Source: JAGNRR01 sp964409905
GTDB taxonomy: Bacteria; Bacteroidota; Bacteroidia; Chitinophagales; Chitinophagaceae
Direction of reading: 5' to 3'
Length of the DNA stretch: 64,000 nucleotides
Assembly (NCBI GenBank): GCA_964409905.1
Contig: CAYPET010000002.1
Span: 184,509-248,508 of the forward strand
Shown: positions 26,053 to 34,552 of the stretch, one piece after another
How positions within the stretch are numbered: the stretch's first letter is position 1
Layout of the letters: the number at the start of each line of letters is the position of its first letter
Notes under the pieces: generated by a model
Told to the model about the DNA's origin: nothing
The model's input: only the letters and a program-made list of their open reading frames with translations
Database searches by the model: none
Translations under genes and position numbers: made by a program

Positions 26053-26114
26053 CTGCAAACCACGAACCATCATAGGTGTGCCGAATAAAGTTTTGTTATA
26101 TTTTAGCCGTTGAA

Positions 26115-26822
26115 ATGATGAGCCATATACTTTTTTTAGACATCGAAACCGTGCCTTTGGTTTCTGATTTTGATCAGTTGGATGATCACATGAAACAACT
26201 TTGGCAATCTAAAGCAGCTAAAATAAAGCCAGAAAGTGATCCGGCCGAAGCCTTTGAAAGAGCCGGTATCTATGCTGAGTTTGGCAAAATTATTTGCATT
26301 AGTGCAGGAGTGATTTATACAGAGGCTGATGAAGAACGGGTGCGTATCATATCCTTTACTGGGGATGAAAGTGATATCATTTTGCAGTTTTTCGAAAAAA
26401 TTACTAATTTTTTCAAAGGAAAACCCAAACAGTTTTGTGGCCACAACATAAAGGAGTTTGATATCCCTTACATTTGTCGCAGAGCACTCATACATGGTAT
26501 AAAATTGCCAACAATACTTGAGGAAATGCAAAACAAGAAACCCTGGGAGAGTCCCCTCATTGATACACTACAGTTATGGAAATTTGGAGATTACAAGCAT
26601 TATACCTCCCTTGATTTGCTTGCCACTTGTCTTGGCATACAAACACCAAAAGATGATATTGGCGGCGCTGATGTGGCCAATGTATATTACCGGGAAAGAA
26701 ACATTGATCGCATTAGACAGTATTGCGAGAAAGATGTTTTGACGACTATACAAGTCTACCGAAAATTGAAGCAACAGGATTTAATATCTTCCACTTCCGT
26801 AGAATTTATTACTAATGAGTGA
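26115..26822 (+). CDS. 3'-5' exonuclease related to the DNA polymerase B exonuclease domain
   Basis: A DEDD-type 3'-5' exonuclease (family resembling DNA_pol_B_exo2). Exo I is LFLDIETVPLV, with the Asp-x-Glu metal ligands. Exo II is GHNIKEFDIPYI. Exo III is YCEKDVLTT, with Tyr-x3-Asp as in the DEDDy group. It has no polymerase domain and no obvious HRDC or other fusion, so it acts alone in DNA or RNA trimming. The start is ATG 26115 or 26118. The gene overlaps holA by 8 bases, suggesting translational coupling and a replication or repair role. Confidence 0.85.
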   Translation: MMSHILFLDIETVPLVSDFDQLDDHMKQLWQSKAAKIKPESDPAEAFERAGIYAEFGKIICISAGVIYTEADEERVRIISFTGDESDIILQFFEKITNFFKGKPKQFCGHNIKEFDIPYICRRALIHGIKLPTILEEMQNKKPWESPLIDTLQLWKFGDYKHYTSLDLLATCLGIQTPKDDIGGADVANVYYRERNIDRIRQYCEKDVLTTIQVYRKLKQQDLISSTSVEFITNE

Positions 26823-27828
26823 TTTAGCGATTGCCAATAAAATGTTGGGTGCCATCAAATCAGGTAGCCTCAAAAATATTAACTGTTTTGACGGAGAAGA
26901 AACCTATTATATCAGTCAAATAGAAAACGCATTTGAAAATAATTTGCTGAACGAAACGGAGAAGGGATTTAATCTGCATATATACTACGGCCTGGATAGT
27001 TTATGGGGCACTATCGTCAACACCTGTCAACAGTCTCCAATGTTTGGCGACCGTATGGTCGTTATTGTGAAGGAGGCGCAGGATCTGAAAAACATAAATG
27101 AGTTAGCTCCTTATTTGGAGAAGTTGCCAAAGAGTACCTATTTGCTGATATCGCATAAGTACAAAAAACTAGATGGGCGTGGTGCATTGGCAAAAGCATT
27201 AAAAAAACTTGGCACTTATCATACGTTCACAAAAATGTATGATAACCAAATACCTCGCTGGATTATGACTTACGCCAAAGAACATGGTTTAAGCATCAGC
27301 GATGCGAATGCAAATTTACTGGCAATAAATTTGGGTAATCAATTAGAAAAAATTGCCAATGAGTTGGAGAAAGTTCGGTTGAATTTGAGGGAGGGAGAAG
27401 TTGAAATTACCGGAGAACACATTGAGCGATATATAGGAATCAGTAAAGACTACAATTTTTTTGAGTTTACTGATGCGCTGATTGAGCGAAACAAGCAAAA
27501 AGCATATTGCATACTGCGCTACATTGAAGGGAACGCCAAGGCTATGCCAATTACTGTTTCAATTGCAACGCTGTATAGCGCATTACACAACATGCATACG
27601 TATTTATTAATGGCCAAACCAAGTATAGATGTTTTTACAAAAGAAATGAAACTGGCGCCTTTTGCGGCAAAAAAGGCAATCAACTATGCAGAACGTTATT
27701 CTGAGATTCAAATCCGCAACGGACTAAAATTGCTATACGAAATTGCACAAAAAGACAGAGGAATTGGAGGTACAGTTGCAACAGATGAACTTTACAAGGA
27801 ACTAGTTGGGAGGTTTTTTAATCTATAG
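26815..27828 (+). CDS. holA: DNA polymerase III subunit delta
   Basis: The clamp-loader delta subunit opens the beta sliding clamp during replication. The 337-residue product begins MSDLAIANKMLGAIKSGSLKN, then NCFDGEETYYISQIENAF, the family's N-terminal AAA+-like domain that lacks a Walker A. A central lid domain and the C-terminal collar domain (YSALHNMHTYLLMAKP onwards) follow. Length and order match Bacteroidota HolA. Its start overlaps the exonuclease gene, and its last 11 bases overlap the convergent ribF stop. Confidence 0.9.
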   Translation: MSDLAIANKMLGAIKSGSLKNINCFDGEETYYISQIENAFENNLLNETEKGFNLHIYYGLDSLWGTIVNTCQQSPMFGDRMVVIVKEAQDLKNINELAPYLEKLPKSTYLLISHKYKKLDGRGALAKALKKLGTYHTFTKMYDNQIPRWIMTYAKEHGLSISDANANLLAINLGNQLEKIANELEKVRLNLREGEVEITGEHIERYIGISKDYNFFEFTDALIERNKQKAYCILRYIEGNAKAMPITVSIATLYSALHNMHTYLLMAKPSIDVFTKEMKLAPFAAKKAINYAERYSEIQIRNGLKLLYEIAQKDRGIGGTVATDELYKELVGRFFNL

Positions 27829-28762
27829 TGCCAAGCTGTTGCAAGATAGCTTTTGCTTGTTCACAATCTTTTTTTATTTGAGCTTGCAAGGCATGTATTG
27901 ATTCAAACTTTATTTCTTCTCGTATTTTATCTATGAAATGAACGCGCAACTCCTCGCCATATAATGATGCGCTAAAGTCAAAAATATGCACCTCAAGCCG
28001 TAATTCATTTGTTGTTAAAACGGTAGGGCGATGGCCAATATTCATTACACCATCGTATGATTTGCCCTGCCAAAAAACACGAACAGCATAAACGCCATTT
28101 GCTGGAATTAATTTTTTTGCATCTGCTACTTCCAAATTTGCTGTTGAAAAGCCGATTGTTCTACCTTTCTGATCACCGGTAATGACGATCCCACTCAACG
28201 AATAATAAGATAGCAATAACTGATTCGCTGTTACAATATGACCAGATTCTATAGCATGACGTATCGTGGTTGAAGAAACATGGGCGTCATCCACTAGTTG
28301 TTTACTAATTTCTTCCAATTCAAAATGGCCTCCTTCAGCATATTTCTTTAGTAATTCAAAATTGCCGCTACGATTTTTTCCGAAATGGTGATCATAGCCG
28401 ATGACAAGAGTGTGGGGCTTAAGTCTATTAACTAAAAAATCTTCGATGTATTGCTCAGCTGAGAGATTGGCAAATGAAGCAGTAAAAGGCGCAATCACCA
28501 AATGGTGAAGCCCGAGCTTTTCCAATAATCTCATTTTTTCCGCAAGGGTATTCAATAGTTTTAATTCAAATTTTGGGTTAATGAGCAATCTTGGATGAGG
28601 TTCAAAGGTTACTAAAACAGATTCTCCATTTAGTAGTTTAGCTAAATCAAGGATTCGCTGAATAATGGTTCTATGTCCAGCGTGCACACCATCAAAAGTT
28701 CCAATAGTGACTACTGGATTTTTTATTTCCGGCAGTTGGTGAATGTCTTGGTGTACTTGCAT
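27818..28762 (-). CDS. ribF: Bifunctional riboflavin kinase/FAD synthetase
   Basis: Converts riboflavin to FMN and then FAD. The N-terminal nucleotidyltransferase domain shows TIGTFDGVHAGHRTII (HxGH-like) at about residues 20-35 and YDHHFGKNRSGN in the middle. The kinase domain follows with GRTIGFSTANL, GVYAVRV and the signature GVMNIGHRPT near residue 220. At 314 residues it is full length. It is convergent with holA (11-base overlap) and diverges from purM, with a consensus -7 box upstream. Confidence 0.94.
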   Translation of the reverse strand: MQVHQDIHQLPEIKNPVVTIGTFDGVHAGHRTIIQRILDLAKLLNGESVLVTFEPHPRLLINPKFELKLLNTLAEKMRLLEKLGLHHLVIAPFTASFANLSAEQYIEDFLVNRLKPHTLVIGYDHHFGKNRSGNFELLKKYAEGGHFELEEISKQLVDDAHVSSTTIRHAIESGHIVTANQLLLSYYSLSGIVITGDQKGRTIGFSTANLEVADAKKLIPANGVYAVRVFWQGKSYDGVMNIGHRPTVLTTNELRLEVHIFDFSASLYGEELRVHFIDKIREEIKFESIHALQAQIKKDCEQAKAILQQLGTID

Positions 28763-28773
28763 TTATTGGGGGG

Positions 28774-28781
28774 CAAAACTA
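28774..28781 (-). promoter_or_regulatory. Putative -7 box of ribF
   Basis: TAGTTTTG on the minus strand is an exact TAnnTTTG match, 11 bases from ATG 28762. Confidence 0.45.
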
Positions 28782-28801
28782 ATTATACTTTGACTATTTT
28801 C

Positions 28802-28809
28802 TATCTTTA
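28802..28809 (+). promoter_or_regulatory. Putative -7 box of purM
   Basis: TATCTTTA, one mismatch from TAnnTTTG, 8 bases before ATG 28818. Confidence 0.35.
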
Positions 28810-28817
28810 CGGCCCTA

Positions 28818-29984
28818 ATGAGCAGTTTATATAAAAAGCGTGGAGTAAGCGCTGATAAAGAGGACGTACATAAAGCCGTTAAAGATTTAGATAAAGGATT
28901 GTATCCAAAGGCATTTTGTAGAATCTATCCCGATTATCTTGCCGGCGACGATGCGTTTTGCAATATTATGCACGCAGATGGTGCAGGTACCAAAAGTGTA
29001 ATTGCCTATCTATATTGGAAGGAAACAGGCGATATATCTGTTTGGCGTGGTATTGCACAAGATGCATTGGTAATGAACATTGATGATATGTTGTGCGTGG
29101 GTGCTACGGGTCCTTTTACATATACCAGTACAATAGGACGGAATGCATCACTCATACCGGGTGAGGTCATTGCCGAGATTATCAATGGCACTCAAGAGTT
29201 TATAGATGAGATGGCCAAACATGATGTAGAGATTCACTTTCTAGGTGGCGAAACCGCCGATGTAGGAGATGTGGTACGGACAATTATTGTTGACGGAACT
29301 ATGATGGGCCGTATGAAGCGCAGTGATATTATCGATAGCCAGTTGGTTGTGCCAGGAGATGTGATTATATCCGTAGCTTCATTTGGTCAGGCGAGTTATG
29401 AAAGTAAGTATAATAGTGGTATTGGCAGTAATGGTTTAACGAGTGCTCGTCATGATTTATTGAAAAAAAATTACGCTGCTCAATATCCTGAAGCAGTTGA
29501 TGAACATCTTAATCAAGATGTAATATTTAATGGCAAATATGCATTGTCTGATGCTGCTGAAACAATGTCGAATATCGGACAGTTGCTTCTTTCACCTACT
29601 CGCACATATGCACCTTTAGTAAAAAAAGTGTTGAAGAATTTCTCAAAGGACATTCATGCCATAATACACTGCAGTGGAGGGGCGCAAACAAAATGTCTTC
29701 ATTATTTGCCCGATAATGTGCGCATTGTAAAAAATAATTTAATACCCGAGCCAGAAGTTTTTACGCTTATACAGCAAGCAATGGCAACTGAATGGAAGGA
29801 AATGTACAAAGTCTTTAACCTGGGACAGCGATTGGAGTTTTATGTAGCCAAGGAGGTTGCAAATGAGATTATTGCTGTCGCAGCTGAATATGGTCTGCAT
29901 GCTCAAATTTCAGGAGCTATTGAAAATGCCGGCACCAAAGAGTTAATCATTGAGAGTCATCACGGAAGTTTCTCATATACCTAA
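28818..29984 (+). CDS. purM: Phosphoribosylformylglycinamidine cyclo-ligase (AIR synthase), Bacteroidota type
   Basis: Catalyses the ATP-dependent closure of formylglycinamidine ribonucleotide to aminoimidazole ribonucleotide in purine synthesis. The 388-residue protein has the AIR synthase fold. KRGVSADKEDVHKAV and IMHADGAGTKSV appear in the N-terminal domain. MNIDDMLCVGAT, FLGGETADVGDVVRT and VPGDVIISVASFGQASYESKYNSGIGSNG provide the ATP-binding and catalytic segments. It is longer than E. coli PurM (about 345), as usual in Bacteroidota. Single gene with its own terminator. Confidence 0.9.
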   Translation: MSSLYKKRGVSADKEDVHKAVKDLDKGLYPKAFCRIYPDYLAGDDAFCNIMHADGAGTKSVIAYLYWKETGDISVWRGIAQDALVMNIDDMLCVGATGPFTYTSTIGRNASLIPGEVIAEIINGTQEFIDEMAKHDVEIHFLGGETADVGDVVRTIIVDGTMMGRMKRSDIIDSQLVVPGDVIISVASFGQASYESKYNSGIGSNGLTSARHDLLKKNYAAQYPEAVDEHLNQDVIFNGKYALSDAAETMSNIGQLLLSPTRTYAPLVKKVLKNFSKDIHAIIHCSGGAQTKCLHYLPDNVRIVKNNLIPEPEVFTLIQQAMATEWKEMYKVFNLGQRLEFYVAKEVANEIIAVAAEYGLHAQISGAIENAGTKELIIESHHGSFSYT

Positions 29985-30003
29985 AGACATAATATTCTAA
30001 ATA

Positions 30004-30034
30004 AAAAAACCCCAAATGAATTTGGGGTTTTTTT
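30004..30034. terminator. Bidirectional terminator between purM and the H1-like gene
   Basis: AAAAAACCCCAAA (30004-30016), loop TGAA, then TTTGGGGTTTTTTT (30021-30034). An A-run on one side and a T-run on the other let it work on both strands for these convergent genes. Confidence 0.88.
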
Positions 30035-30049
30035 AGTTGTTTTTGAAAA

Positions 30050-30361
30050 CTATTTCTTTTTAGCAGCTTTTTTCTTTGGAGCTGCTTTTTTAGGAGCCGC
30101 TTTTTTAGGAGCTGCTTTTTTTGCTGCTGCTTTTTTAGGAGCCGCTTTTTTCGCTGCTGCCTTTTTAGGAGCTGCCTTTTTCGCTGCTGCTTTTTTAGGA
30201 GCTGCTTTTTTAGGAGCTGCTTTTTTAGGAGCTGCTTTTTTCTTTGGTGCTGCTGCCTTTTTAGGAGCTGCTTTTTTCTTTGGTGCTGCTGCCTTTTTAG
30301 GGGCTGCTTTTTTCTTTGGTGCTGCTGCCTTTTTAGGAGCTGCTTTTTTAGCTTTTGCCAT
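30050..30361 (-). CDS. Histone H1-like Lys/Ala/Pro repeat protein
   Basis: A 103-residue protein made almost only of lysine, alanine and proline in repeats of KKAAPKKAA and KKAAAPKKKAAP. It resembles the C-terminal tail of eukaryotic histone H1 and bacterial Hc1-like proteins. No globular domain is present. Such proteins bind DNA through charge neutralisation and can condense the nucleoid, and alternative roles in RNA or ribosome binding are known for similar tails. The DNA carries a matching tandem repeat with mostly 15-base units, so length may vary between strains. It is monocistronic, between a bidirectional terminator and the rplU-rpmA terminator. Confidence 0.8.
   Translation of the reverse strand: MAKAKKAAPKKAAAPKKKAAPKKAAAPKKKAAPKKAAAPKKKAAPKKAAPKKAAPKKAAAKKAAPKKAAAKKAAPKKAAAKKAAPKKAAPKKAAPKKKAAKKK
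30062..30357 (-). repeat. In-gene tandem repeat encoding KKAAP units
   Basis: On the plus strand the unit TTTTTTAGGAGCTGC (15 bases, encoding AAPKK on the minus strand) recurs with variants such as GGAGCCGC and TTCTTTGGTGCTGCTGC. All of it is inside the H1-like gene. Confidence 0.8.
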
Positions 30362-30411
30362 TGTTTTGAATTTTAAAGTTAGTATCGCAAAGATATAAAA
30401 AAACTTTGCGT

Positions 30412-30454
30412 AAATAAAAAGCCTAACAACTGTTTTTTCAAATAGTTGTTAGGC
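30412..30454 (-). terminator. Terminator of the rplU-rpmA operon
   Basis: GCCTAACAACT (30421-30431) pairs with AGTTGTTAGGC (30444-30454). On the minus strand the stem is followed by TTTTTATTT. Confidence 0.8.
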
Positions 30455-30476
30455 TAGTTTTTTAAGATTGTAACTA

Positions 30477-30722
30477 TTAAAGTACTGAGACTATTGTTTT
30501 CGTACTTGTCTTTTTAAATTCGACAGTGCCATCTTTCAATGCAAATAATGTAAAGTCTTTTCCTTGACCAACATTTTCACCAGCATGAAATTTGTTACCT
30601 TTCTGACGAACCAATATATTACCATTTACTGCAGACTGACCACCGAAGATTTTTACACCTAGTCGTTTGCTTACTGAATCTCGTCCGTTTTTTACGCTAC
30701 CTTCACCTTTCTTGTGTGCCAT
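30477..30722 (-). CDS. rpmA: 50S ribosomal protein L27
   Basis: Ribosomal protein L27 sits near the peptidyl transferase centre with its N-terminal tail reaching in. The sequence MAHKKGEGSVKNGRDSVSKR and the block GGQSAVNGNILVRQKGNKFH are diagnostic. At 81 residues it is slightly shorter than E. coli L27 (85). It lacks the cleavable N-terminal extension seen in Firmicutes. It is the second gene of the rplU-rpmA pair (19-base gap) and ends at a strong terminator. Confidence 0.97.
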   Translation of the reverse strand: MAHKKGEGSVKNGRDSVSKRLGVKIFGGQSAVNGNILVRQKGNKFHAGENVGQGKDFTLFALKDGTVEFKKTSTKTIVSVL

Positions 30723-30741
30723 AATATTTTATTTTAAAAAA

Positions 30742-31029
30742 TTAAAGTGATGTGATTTTTACTTTTGTCAATTGATCACGATGACCAATCTTTTTTGCAT
30801 AACCTTTTCTACGTTTTTTGTGAAAAGTAATAACTTTTTCACCTTGCAACTGTTCCAATACCTCCGCCGTTGCTGTGCCTTCGGTAAAGTTAGCATCAGT
30901 ACCATTTGAGGTCATTATTATTTTTGCGTCAACAGAAGATCCAACTTCAGCATCAATGTGCTGAACAAATAGTTGATCATCTTTCTGAACTTTGTATTGC
31001 TTTCCAGCAATTTCTACTATTGCGAACAT
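30742..31029 (-). CDS. rplU: 50S ribosomal protein L21
   Basis: Large-subunit ribosomal protein L21, binding 23S rRNA. From ATG 31029 the 95-residue product reads MFAIVEIAGKQYKVQKDD and contains ITFHKKRRKGYAKKIGHRD, both standard L21 blocks. An in-frame ATG at 31137 would add 36 residues foreign to the family and lies upstream of the promoter box, so it is rejected. First gene of the operon with rpmA. Confidence 0.97.
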   Translation of the reverse strand: MFAIVEIAGKQYKVQKDDQLFVQHIDAEVGSSVDAKIIMTSNGTDANFTEGTATAEVLEQLQGEKVITFHKKRRKGYAKKIGHRDQLTKVKITSL

Positions 31030-31053
31030 GTTCGTGATTTTTTTAAAGGAGTG

Positions 31054-31083
31054 CAAAGATATTCGATTTTCCACAATGGCAAA
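31054..31083 (-). promoter_or_regulatory. Strong Bacteroidota promoter of rplU-rpmA
   Basis: Minus strand: TTTG (31083-31080), 18 bases, then TATCTTTG (31061-31054), an exact -7 match. The rplU ATG lies 24 bases downstream. This is one of the best promoter matches in the window, fitting a highly expressed operon. Confidence 0.75.
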
Positions 31084-31175
31084 GTGTTTTCTGGAAAAAT
31101 TAGTGGATATTATCAGTAAATCAGCCGTTAATTCCAATTTTACCTAATAACTACTGTTAATTTGCACTTGCAAAT

Positions 31176-32675
31176 ATGGGTATCAAATCATTTTTAGCTC
31201 GGCCTTTTGCTTCTTTTGTAATAAATAAGCTTGAAAATCAACGTAAAAATGCCATCCGAGATCAGGAGATTATTTTTCATCAATTGGTCAGAAGATCTGC
31301 TACTACAACATTTGGGAAAGAGCATTCTTTTCACGAAATACATACCCATGCAGATTTCGTGAACGCCGTGCCGATTCGTGATTATGAGGGACTACGACCA
31401 TATATACAACGCATTATTCACGGCGAAAAAAATATACTTTGGCCCGGTAGTCCTATTTATTTTGCCAAAACGAGTGGTACAACCAGTGGCGCAAAATATA
31501 TTCCCATAACAACAGATAGTATACCCAATCATATTAATACAGCACGGGACATGCTATTGAATTTTATGTACTTGTCTGGTCAGTATTCGTTGGCTGACGG
31601 TAAAATGATTTTTTTATCTGGTGCTCCAACGCTCGAAGAAAAGGGCTCCATTCCTACTGGACGCTTAAGTGGAATTGTAAATCATCACGTCCCGGCATAT
31701 CTCCGTAAAAATCAATTGCCATCGTACGAAACGAATTGCGTTGACCAATGGGAAGAAAAACTTGATCACATTGTAGAGGAAACCATACGTGAAGATATGC
31801 GACTGATAAGCGGCATACCGCCATGGGTTCAAATGTATTTTGACAGACTGCAAGAGAAGAGTGGCAAATCGATTTCACAGTTATACCCTAATTTAAAAGT
31901 GCTGGTGCATGGAGGTGTCAATATTCAACCTTACAAAAAGAAGCTTTTCAATAGCCTTGGCACAACCAGTATTCAACTCTTTGAAACTTTTCCGGCCAGT
32001 GAGGGGTTTTTTGCCTTTCAGGATACTTTGAATGAAGAGGGGCTGTTGCTGAATACCAATAGTGGAATTTTCTATGAGTTTATTCCTGCAGCCGAATTTC
32101 ACAGCGAACAACCTACCCGATATAGTCTATCTCAAGTTGAATTGGGAGTAAATTATGCATTAATCATCAATAATAACGCCGGTTTATGGGGATATAATAT
32201 TGGCGATACTATAAAATTCGTATCCCTAAATCCGTTTCGCATTGTTGTAACGGGTCGGATAAAGCATTTTATTTCGGCATTTGGCGAGCACGTTATAGCC
32301 GAAGAGGTAGAACATGCAATGCGTATAGCATGTGATAAATTTAATGTTTCAACTATTGAATTTACGGTGGCGCCTAATATAAGTGAAGGAGAAGGGAATT
32401 CGTTCCATGAATGGTTTGTGGAGTTTGATGTAACACCGATTAACGATGATAAATTTGCGCTTGCAATTGATGATGCGTTGCGTAAGAAAAATATTTATTA
32501 CGATGACTTGATATCCGGTGGAATTTTGCAACCCTTGGTGATCAGAAAATTGAAAAAGAATGCTTTTCAAGATTATATGAAAAGTATTGGCAAGTTGGGT
32601 GGACAGAATAAAGTGCCAAGGCTTAGCAATGATCGCAAGATTGCCGATGTCTTAAAGATGTATGTGAATGGCTAA
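31176..32675 (+). CDS. GH3 auxin-responsive promoter family protein (acyl-adenylating enzyme)
   Basis: Bacterial member of the GH3 group of the adenylate-forming superfamily. In plants GH3 enzymes join amino acids to jasmonate or auxin; the bacterial substrate is unknown. The 499-residue protein shows FAKTSGTTSGAKYIPIT (ATP/phosphate loop), VHGGVNIQPYKK, LFETFPASEGFFAFQD and GDTIKFVSLNPFRIVVTGRIKHFISAFGEHV, the last being the hinge and C-terminal lid. It overlaps the following Smr gene by 8 bases, so the two are translated together. Confidence 0.88.
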   Translation: MGIKSFLARPFASFVINKLENQRKNAIRDQEIIFHQLVRRSATTTFGKEHSFHEIHTHADFVNAVPIRDYEGLRPYIQRIIHGEKNILWPGSPIYFAKTSGTTSGAKYIPITTDSIPNHINTARDMLLNFMYLSGQYSLADGKMIFLSGAPTLEEKGSIPTGRLSGIVNHHVPAYLRKNQLPSYETNCVDQWEEKLDHIVEETIREDMRLISGIPPWVQMYFDRLQEKSGKSISQLYPNLKVLVHGGVNIQPYKKKLFNSLGTTSIQLFETFPASEGFFAFQDTLNEEGLLLNTNSGIFYEFIPAAEFHSEQPTRYSLSQVELGVNYALIINNNAGLWGYNIGDTIKFVSLNPFRIVVTGRIKHFISAFGEHVIAEEVEHAMRIACDKFNVSTIEFTVAPNISEGEGNSFHEWFVEFDVTPINDDKFALAIDDALRKKNIYYDDLISGGILQPLVIRKLKKNAFQDYMKSIGKLGGQNKVPRLSNDRKIADVLKMYVNG

Positions 32676-32922
32676 ATTGGTATTAGATCTGCATCCTTTA
32701 TACAACAAAGGAAAATCGATTGATGCGGCCCTCGACGATATTATACACGAGGCGATTGATAAAAGAATCGCATTGGTAGAAATTATACCAGGCAAGGGTA
32801 GTGGCCAGCTTAAGAAAAAGGTAATTCGGTTTTTACAACAAAAACATATTAAAAGTCAATACCATCGATTGGAGAAAGACAGTAAGAATTTTGGAAGAAT
32901 GTTTGTTCACTTTAGGTTTTAG
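32668..32922 (+). CDS. Small Smr-domain protein
   Basis: An 84-residue protein that is essentially one Smr domain. LDLHPL near the start and the PGKGSGQLKKKV loop in the middle are the two hallmark motifs. Smr domains bind or nick branched DNA or RNA; some act as ribonucleases in ribosome rescue. Here it stands alone rather than at the end of MutS2. It overlaps the GH3 gene by 8 bases and is in a different frame. Confidence 0.85.
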   Translation: MAKLVLDLHPLYNKGKSIDAALDDIIHEAIDKRIALVEIIPGKGSGQLKKKVIRFLQQKHIKSQYHRLEKDSKNFGRMFVHFRF

Positions 32923-32983
32923 ACCAGCAAAATGATAATTAATACTTTCTAAATCATAAAAAAAGGTCAGGATTTTACAATAG

Positions 32984-33016
32984 ATTGAGTTGTTCATTAA
33001 GCATGAACAACTCAAT
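32984..33016. terminator. Perfect 14-bp inverted repeat between convergent genes
   Basis: ATTGAGTTGTTCAT (32984-32997), loop TAAGC, ATGAACAACTCAAT (33003-33016). It lies between the convergent Smr and helicase genes and probably terminates both, although neither side has a good T-run. Confidence 0.55.
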
Positions 33017-33026
33017 TTACTTTATG

Positions 33027-34355
33027 CTAATCTCGTCTATTGCTGCTACTTCGTCGCTGCACTTTTCCTTGCCCATCTCTATTCTTACGATAGCTGGGCC
33101 GATCTGATGTTTGGCCTTCATGTCTTCTACTATCGCTGTTTTGTGTAGTTGGTTTGCGTTTTGAAGTAACAAATGTATAAGCATGACCTGTTTTGCCCGC
33201 ACGCCCTGTTCTGCCAATTCTATGGATATAGGAGTCATAAGTTCTTGGCACTTCGTAGTTTATTACTTGCGTTACATCCGAAATGTCCAGGCCTCTTGCT
33301 GCTACATCGGTAGCAATGAGTACATCAATTTTGTTTGTTTTAAAACGGGCGAGGGCTTTTTTTCGGTACTCTTGACTTTTATCACCATGAATTTCGTCTA
33401 CCTTGATTTTTGCTTTTTTTAGTTTAAAAGCTAAATCACTTACGGTCTGTTTGGTTTCTGCAAAAACTAGTACTTTTTCAAATTTTTCAGTCTCCAACAT
33501 TTCTAGCAGTTTATCAAACTTTTCTTCTCGTGAGCAGTGAACAATTTCCTGAGAAATATGCTCGGCGGTAGTTGTGCCACTACTCACTTTTAACTCGATA
33601 GGGTCTTCCATTAATTCTCCAATCAATTTTTCCTGAGAAGGGTCAATCGTTGCAGAAAAAAGTAAAGTTTGATCGCGATTTGCCATTTTATCGGCCAGGA
33701 AAAAAACATCTTCCTTAAACCCCATATCCAGTAAACGATCAAATTCGTCAATTACTAAAATTGAAAAAGCTGTCAAATCAAGCTTGCCCTGTTTTACTAA
33801 ATCTACCAAACGACCTGGTGTACCGACGACAATATGTTGAAATCGTTTGAGTTTTTTAATGTCCTTAAAAACGGGCGTGCCACCTATGCAGCAGATGGTG
33901 TATAGATCCAGACCTTTTGCTAGTTTCTTAAACTCTTCTTCCACTTGTTCGGCTAACTCTCTGGTTGGTAACACTACAAGTGTTTGAAAAATATCATCAT
34001 CCATCAACAAATTATTGATAATGGGAATCAGAAAAGCACCTGTTTTTCCGGTACCTGTATTGGCTATACCAATTACATCCTCAATGTTGGCAACTGTTTC
34101 AAACGTTTTGTCTTGAATTTCCGTTGGAGTTTCATAGCCTAGGTCCAGAATATTCGCTTTTAGTTTGGGATGCAATGGCATCTCTTCAAATGTCCGCGGC
34201 GAGTTGTAACGCACATCCTCAAGTGGCACACCTGTATGTTCTAATTGTTCAAACTTGATAGATGGCCCTTTACCGGCACCTTTTCCTTTGTAGTTTCCGC
34301 CACGACGTCTGTCGCCACCGGATCCACCCTTACGGTTTTTGTATCCTTGTCTCAT
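33027..34355 (-). CDS. DEAD-box-type RNA helicase with DEFD motif II
   Basis: An RNA helicase of 442 residues with a basic Gly/Arg/Lys-rich N-terminal tail (residues 1-30), then the helicase core. Motifs are PTEIQDKTFE (Q), ANTGTGKT (I), PTRELAEQ (Ia), TPGRLVDL, VIDEFDRLLDMGF (II), LLFSATI (III), DVAARGLDISDV and HRIGRTGRAGKTG. Motif II reads DEFD rather than DEAD. The last Ala is not catalytic, so activity is plausible. It differs from the RhlE at 14722 in tail and motif details and is a second paralogue, possibly for cold adaptation or rRNA maturation. A basic tail follows the core. Confidence 0.88.
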   Translation of the reverse strand: MRQGYKNRKGGSGGDRRRGGNYKGKGAGKGPSIKFEQLEHTGVPLEDVRYNSPRTFEEMPLHPKLKANILDLGYETPTEIQDKTFETVANIEDVIGIANTGTGKTGAFLIPIINNLLMDDDIFQTLVVLPTRELAEQVEEEFKKLAKGLDLYTICCIGGTPVFKDIKKLKRFQHIVVGTPGRLVDLVKQGKLDLTAFSILVIDEFDRLLDMGFKEDVFFLADKMANRDQTLLFSATIDPSQEKLIGELMEDPIELKVSSGTTTAEHISQEIVHCSREEKFDKLLEMLETEKFEKVLVFAETKQTVSDLAFKLKKAKIKVDEIHGDKSQEYRKKALARFKTNKIDVLIATDVAARGLDISDVTQVINYEVPRTYDSYIHRIGRTGRAGKTGHAYTFVTSKRKPTTQNSDSRRHEGQTSDRPSYRKNRDGQGKVQRRSSSNRRD

Positions 34356-34525
34356 AATATATTATTTGTGCTTTTGGCAGCATTATTCAAACAATATTTT
34401 GAAACAACCGCGATAATTTCTTAAAAAAGCAATGCAAATGTACTCTTTATTTGTTCAGCATAGCCTTTATGTTGCTTTTGTATAAATTTTTTTATGCCGT
34501 TTTCATGCTAATTCAACTTTTGCTA

Positions 34526-34533
34526 TAATTTTG
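34526..34533 (+). promoter_or_regulatory. Putative -7 box of the acidic protein-sigma factor operon
   Basis: TAATTTTG is an exact TAnnTTTG match, 19 bases before ATG 34553. Confidence 0.45.
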
Positions 34534-34552
34534 GTTCGAAGACAGATAAGTT

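Noticed and set aside
30062..30357. CRISPR-like array
   Set aside because: The 15-base repeats have no variable spacers and are in frame, encoding the Lys/Ala/Pro protein.
31030..31137. 36-residue N-terminal extension of ribosomal protein L21
   Set aside because: A consensus promoter lies within this stretch, and L21 proteins begin at MFAIVEIAGKQYK.
34356..34552. RNA gene in the longest gene-free stretch
   Set aside because: The roughly 200 bases are AT-rich with a promoter box near the end, but I see no cloverleaf or stable structure.
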